Part shown: positions 5,860 to 8,828 of the stretch, piece by piece
How the letters are laid out: each line of letters begins with the position of its first letter
Position numbering within the stretch: position 1 is the stretch's first letter
DNA from: an uncultured Bacilli bacterium
GTDB lineage: Bacteria; Bacillota_I; Bacilli_A; RF39; UBA660
Assembly: GCA_947628105.1 (NCBI GenBank)
Contig: CANQYN010000042.1
Coordinates: 1 to 8,828 of the forward strand
DNA: 8,828 nucleotides
Reading direction: 5' to 3'
The notes under the pieces: model-generated
Database searches by the model: none
What the model was told of the DNA's origin: nothing
What the model saw: the letters and a program-made list of their open reading frames with translations, nothing else
Program-made: the position numbers and the translations under genes

Positions 5860-6738
5860 TTACTCCTTTATATTTAATATTTCTAATATCCGATTTAAAT
5901 CAGCGACACTGGTAAAAGATATCTCTACTTTTTTATCTTTTATTTTTACTTTTGTATCTAATTTATCCCTCAACAATTCCTCAACATATTTAAATTCTTG
6001 ATTTTTTTCTGGACGCTGTCGCGTTATTTTTATTTTGCGTTCAAAGCCATCCTGTGTCATCTGTTCGATATCACGAACTGTCAAATTTTCTTTTACTATT
6101 TTATCAGCTACTTCTTTTATCTTCTGATTTTCTTCTAATTTGCTTAATACCCGTGCATGTCCCATCGATATTTTTTTATCAATAATCATATCTTGAACTT
6201 CATTCGGTAATCTAAGTAATCCTAAAATATTAGTAACATGACTTCTACTTTTCCCAATTTTTTTGCTTAATTCATCTTGTGTTATATTTAAGCGGTCCAA
6301 CATTAATCGATAAGCCTTGGCCTCTTCGATCACATTTAAATCTTCTCTTTGTAAATTTTCTAATAGAGCAATTTCCATCATTTGCTCGTCAGTAAAATTT
6401 CTTATGATAGCAGGAATTGTCTTTAATCCAGCCTTCCGTGAAGCTCTTACTCTTCGTTCTCCGGCAATAATTTCATATCCTTTAATACTTTTTTTTACAA
6501 TAATTGGTTGAAAAACTCCATGTTCTTTTATCGAATCAGCTAATTCATCTAAAGCTTCTTCATTAAAAATAGAACGTGGTTGATAAGGATTGGGACGCAA
6601 CTCTTCTAACGGTAAGTCGATAATTTCTTCGTTGCGAACAGTTTCATATATATTTTTTTCAAATGATTGCAAGTCTAAATTTTCAGAATTAAATAACTGT
6701 TCTAAACCCCTTCCTAAAGCCCTTTTTTTATTCTCCAT
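5860..6738 (-). CDS. parB: Chromosome-partitioning protein ParB (Spo0J)
   Basis: ParB is a CTP-dependent clamp that loads at parS sites, spreads on DNA, recruits SMC and stimulates ParA. All parts are visible in 292 residues: the basic ParA-activating end with LGRGLEQLF (8-16), box I LRPNPYQPR (47-55), the CTP-binding GERRVRASRKAG (93-104) and ENLQREDLN (127-135) motifs, a helix-turn-helix over TQDELSKKIGKSRSHVTNIL (153-172), and a C-terminal dimer region (about 245-292). No key residue is missing. The ATG lies inside the last codons of parA (11-base overlap) with no strong binding site close by; AGGAAG is about 13 bases upstream, so coupling to parA is likely. No parS could be found within the window. 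Typing as chromosomal Spo0J rather than Noc rests on the pairing with parA. Confidence 0.96.
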   Translation of the reverse strand: MENKKRALGRGLEQLFNSENLDLQSFEKNIYETVRNEEIIDLPLEELRPNPYQPRSIFNEEALDELADSIKEHGVFQPIIVKKSIKGYEIIAGERRVRASRKAGLKTIPAIIRNFTDEQMMEIALLENLQREDLNVIEEAKAYRLMLDRLNITQDELSKKIGKSRSHVTNILGLLRLPNEVQDMIIDKKISMGHARVLSKLEENQKIKEVADKIVKENLTVRDIEQMTQDGFERKIKITRQRPEKNQEFKYVEELLRDKLDTKVKIKDKKVEISFTSVADLNRILEILNIKE

Positions 6739-7513
6739 TTCTTTGAATCACTTCCTTAGCTAAATTTAAATATGCCTCTGTTCCACGACTTGTAGAATCA
6801 TAAGCAATAATTGGTTTCCCATGACTAGGAGATTCAGATAATTTTACTAATCTTGGAATAATCGTATCATACACTCTTTCTTTAAAATAACCTTTGATAT
6901 CTTCTACTACCTCTAATCCTAAATTTGTTCTAGCATCTAACATTGTAAGTAGTACTCCTTCAATATCTAAAGTTGGGTTAATATCTTTTTGAGCTAACAT
7001 AATCGTACTTAATAGTTGCATAATTCCCTCTAATGCAAAAAATTCACATTGTACAGGAATAATAACAGAATCTGCGGCTGTTAATGCATTTTTAGTCAAA
7101 CTACCCAATGATGGTGGACAGTCAATTAAAATATAATCAAAAATATCTCTATCATTTGCCAATCCTCTTTTTAATTGTGCTCCCGTTAAAAAAGAAGGAT
7201 CCTTTTTAGCCATTTCTAATAATTCATAATCAATTCCAGCTAAATTAATCGTAGCAGGAATCACATATAAATTTTTAAATTTTGTCTTTATTACAACGTC
7301 TTTTAATGTAGCTGTTCCTTTTAATAAGTCATATACACTCACTTCATAATCTGTCTTAGAAACCCCGACTCCTGTCGTAGAATTTCCTTGAGGGTCAAGG
7401 TCAATTAACAATACTTTTTTCCCCAATGCTCCTAAGGATGCTGACAAATTAATACAAGATGTCGTTTTCCCTACTCCACCTTTTTGATTTACCATTGCTA
7501 TTACCTTTCCCAT
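6728..7513 (-). CDS. parA: Chromosome-partitioning ATPase ParA (Soj)
   Basis: ParA binds DNA as an ATP sandwich dimer; ParB triggers hydrolysis, driving origin segregation and, in Bacilli, tuning DnaA. The 261-residue protein has the deviant Walker A KGGVGKTT (11-18) with signature Lys11, the Walker A' LLIDLDPQGN (35-44), the Walker B-like DYILIDCPPSLG, and the R in MLDARTNLGLEV at the place of the known DNA-binding arginine. It has no N-terminal helix-turn-helix, as expected of short chromosomal Soj and unlike P1-type plasmid ParA. The ATG has a weak GGTGA site upstream. It is first in the operon with parB, mscS, DUF951 and the transporter; the promoter is probably at 7549-7557. Confidence 0.96.
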   Translation of the reverse strand: MGKVIAMVNQKGGVGKTTSCINLSASLGALGKKVLLIDLDPQGNSTTGVGVSKTDYEVSVYDLLKGTATLKDVVIKTKFKNLYVIPATINLAGIDYELLEMAKKDPSFLTGAQLKRGLANDRDIFDYILIDCPPSLGSLTKNALTAADSVIIPVQCEFFALEGIMQLLSTIMLAQKDINPTLDIEGVLLTMLDARTNLGLEVVEDIKGYFKERVYDTIIPRLVKLSESPSHGKPIIAYDSTSRGTEAYLNLAKEVIQRNGE

Positions 7514-7548
7514 AATATCACCATCTCATTAATACATAATCTTTAATT

Positions 7549-7557
7549 ATTTTATCA
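7549..7557 (-). promoter_or_regulatory. Candidate extended -10 promoter of the parA operon
   Basis: The minus strand reads TGATAAAAT: TGn with TAAAAT, one mismatch from consensus. No convincing -35 is seen (TAGCTT at 17 bases). The transcript would begin near 7542, leaving about 28 bases before the parA ATG. An inverted repeat, TATTC then GAATA around six bases, lies just upstream (about 7574-7589) and could be an operator or chance. Confidence 0.4.
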
Positions 7558-7608
7558 CAAAAGAGAAAAGAAAGCTATTCTTATATGAATAAATTAAAAA
7601 TTTTCATG

Positions 7609-7634
7609 AAAAAAGACAATTACAAAATTGTCTT
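7609..7634 (-). terminator. Rho-independent terminator of ftsH
   Basis: AAGACAATT (7634-7626) pairs perfectly with AATTGTCTT (7621-7613) over a four-base loop, and the transcript continues into six T residues (7614-7609). The ftsH stop codon (7635-7633) overlaps the start of the first arm by two bases. Confidence 0.75.
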
Positions 7635-8828
7635 ATTCTTCACTTTCTTCTAACATTTTTACTAATTCTTCTTTTGTCATTTTTTCATATTCAAAAATGT
7701 TTTTATCTTTAGCTAAATCTTGTAATTCTTCTAGACTTAAATCATCTAAACTTACTTCTTTGATATCATTACTTGTATTTTCATCTTCTTCTTCAGATTG
7801 TGGCATACAACCATTTTCTACTAAGTACTCAATTTGTTCTTTAGTAATAGTTTCATATTCGATTAATGTTTCCGCAATTAATTTTAAAAGTTTTGTATTT
7901 TCTTTAATTACTTTTGTGGCTTTGGCATAGCATTCATCGATAATCTTTCTCATTTCTTCATCAATTTCATAAGCTACTTGACTAGAAAAATTACGACTTT
8001 TATTATAATCTCTTCCTAGGAAAACGCTTCCTTCTTGTTGTTCATATTGAATTGGTCCTAAAGAGCTCATCCCGTATTCTGTAACCATTGAACGAGCAAT
8101 TTTTGTCGCTCTTTCGATGTCATTATGGGCTCCTGTAGAAATTTCACCAAAAGTTAATTCTTCAGCGATACGACCTCCTAATAATCCACAAATATGTTCT
8201 GTTAATTCTGTCTTTGTTTCCAAAACTGTTTCCTCTTTAGGAAGCATTAGATTATATCCACCTGCCATACCACGTTGAACAATCGTAATCTTTTGAACAT
8301 CATAAGCATTTTCTAATTTTAATCCTAATACCGCATGTCCTGCTTCATGGTAAGCAATTGTTTTTTTCTCGCGTTCAATATATTTTTTGGTTTTTTTAGC
8401 AGGACCCATTAATACTCTATCCTGAGCTTCATCAATTTCCGCCATTGTAATTGCTTTTTTATCGCGACGAACTGCTAAAAGAGCTGCTTCATTTAATAAA
8501 TTTTCCAAATCAGCACCACTCATACCAACCGTACGATCTGCAATATTTTTTAATGTTACATTTTTATCAAATATCTTGTTTCTTGCATGAACATTTAATA
8601 TTTCTAAACGAGCTTTTGCATCTGGCATTCCCACATGTACTTGTCGGTCAAATCTTCCTGGTCTAAGTAACGCAGGATCCAATACGTCAGGACGGTTTGT
8701 CGCTGCTATGATAATAATTCCTTCATTGACACCAAATCCATCCATTTCAGTAAGTAATTGATTTAAGGTTTGCTCACGTTCATCGTGACCTCCTCCTAAA
8801 CCAGCACCTCTTTGTCGTCCTACGGCAT
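7633..8828 (-). CDS. ftsH: ATP-dependent zinc metalloprotease FtsH, 5' end beyond the window
   Basis: The frame stays open to the right edge, giving 397 C-terminal residues; the two membrane helices, Walker A and Walker B are off the window. FtsH is a membrane-bound AAA+ protease that degrades damaged membrane and short-lived regulatory proteins. Visible parts: the AAA segment AVGRQRGAGLGGG right after the missing Walker B, the arginine-finger region TNRPDVLDPALLRPGRFDRQV, the lid with MSGADLENLLNEAALLA, and the M41 peptidase with zinc site HEAGH (8349-8335) and GAHNDIERAT supplying the third ligand Asp. The last part is unusual: after an acidic linker, about 35 residues (codons at roughly 7645-7755) resemble a Rho-N/SAP-type helical domain (LSLEELQDLAKDKNI, then KMTKEELVKMLEE). 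It ends in its own terminator, separate from parA. Confidence 0.96.
   Translation of the reverse strand, partial: AVGRQRGAGLGGGHDEREQTLNQLLTEMDGFGVNEGIIIIAATNRPDVLDPALLRPGRFDRQVHVGMPDAKARLEILNVHARNKIFDKNVTLKNIADRTVGMSGADLENLLNEAALLAVRRDKKAITMAEIDEAQDRVLMGPAKKTKKYIEREKKTIAYHEAGHAVLGLKLENAYDVQKITIVQRGMAGGYNLMLPKEETVLETKTELTEHICGLLGGRIAEELTFGEISTGAHNDIERATKIARSMVTEYGMSSLGPIQYEQQEGSVFLGRDYNKSRNFSSQVAYEIDEEMRKIIDECYAKATKVIKENTKLLKLIAETLIEYETITKEQIEYLVENGCMPQSEEEDENTSNDIKEVSLDDLSLEELQDLAKDKNIFEYEKMTKEELVKMLEESEE

Noticed and set aside
6317..6511. Plus-strand open frame opposite parB
   Set aside because: It mirrors the parB CTP-binding region in another frame and has no family likeness.
7551..7560. 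Possible DnaA box near parA (TTATCACAA)
   Set aside because: It needs a one-base gap to match TTATCCACA, stands alone, and is better explained as the extended -10 of parA.
7628..7930. Plus-strand, serine-rich open frame opposite the ftsH 3' end
   Set aside because: Its composition follows from the Glu/Lys-rich ftsH tail read backwards; no start signal was seen.
8451..8666. Plus-strand open frame opposite the ftsH AAA region
   Set aside because: Antisense shadow of a conserved AAA+ segment.
1..8828. CRISPR arrays, insertion sequences, tRNA or rRNA genes
   Set aside because: No repeated spacers, transposase-like frame, terminal repeats or tRNA/rRNA signatures were seen; genes fill nearly the whole window and no gap exceeds about 170 bases.

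Overview
The window reads as an AT-rich chromosomal segment (roughly 30% GC by eye) of a low-GC Gram-positive-type bacterium, most like Bacilli of the Erysipelotrichia/RF39/Mycoplasmatota-neighbouring kind. The reasons are strong AGGAGG ribosome binding sites, SigmaA-type promoters, U-tract terminators and the family members present. TGA is used as a stop (mscS) and TGG codes for Trp (ssb), so the standard bacterial code applies, not the Mycoplasma code. No sporulation genes are seen in this stretch.

Every gene is on the minus strand, so transcription runs right to left. In that order: ftsH (5' end off the right edge) and its terminator; a tightly coupled operon parA-parB-mscS-DUF951-AbgT-type transporter, closed by a terminator; ychF with its own extended -10 promoter; the ribosomal operon rpsF-ssb-rpsR with a strong promoter and a structured leader; and licD (3' end off the left edge) with its own promoter. 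The core (parAB, small-protein DUF951, ychF, rpsF-ssb-rpsR) is the conserved origin-proximal block known from Bacillota. Co-directional transcription suggests the origin lies to the right, but no origin or parS is visible here.

The genes cover chromosome segregation (ParA/ParB), osmotic safety (MscS), translation and its quality control (bS6, bS18, YchF), single-strand DNA handling (SSB), membrane proteolysis (FtsH), a drug/metabolite carrier (AbgT family) and cell-surface decoration (LicD). The layout is very compact: start/stop overlaps, stop codons inside terminator hairpins, and promoters inside terminators.

I did not find a clearly new defence or mobile system. The points most worth a second look are the rpsF leader, which has mutually exclusive pairings including an anti-Shine-Dalgarno; a Rho-N/SAP-like tail on FtsH; an AbgT carrier locked into the parAB operon; and an SSB whose acidic tip does not end in the usual -PF.
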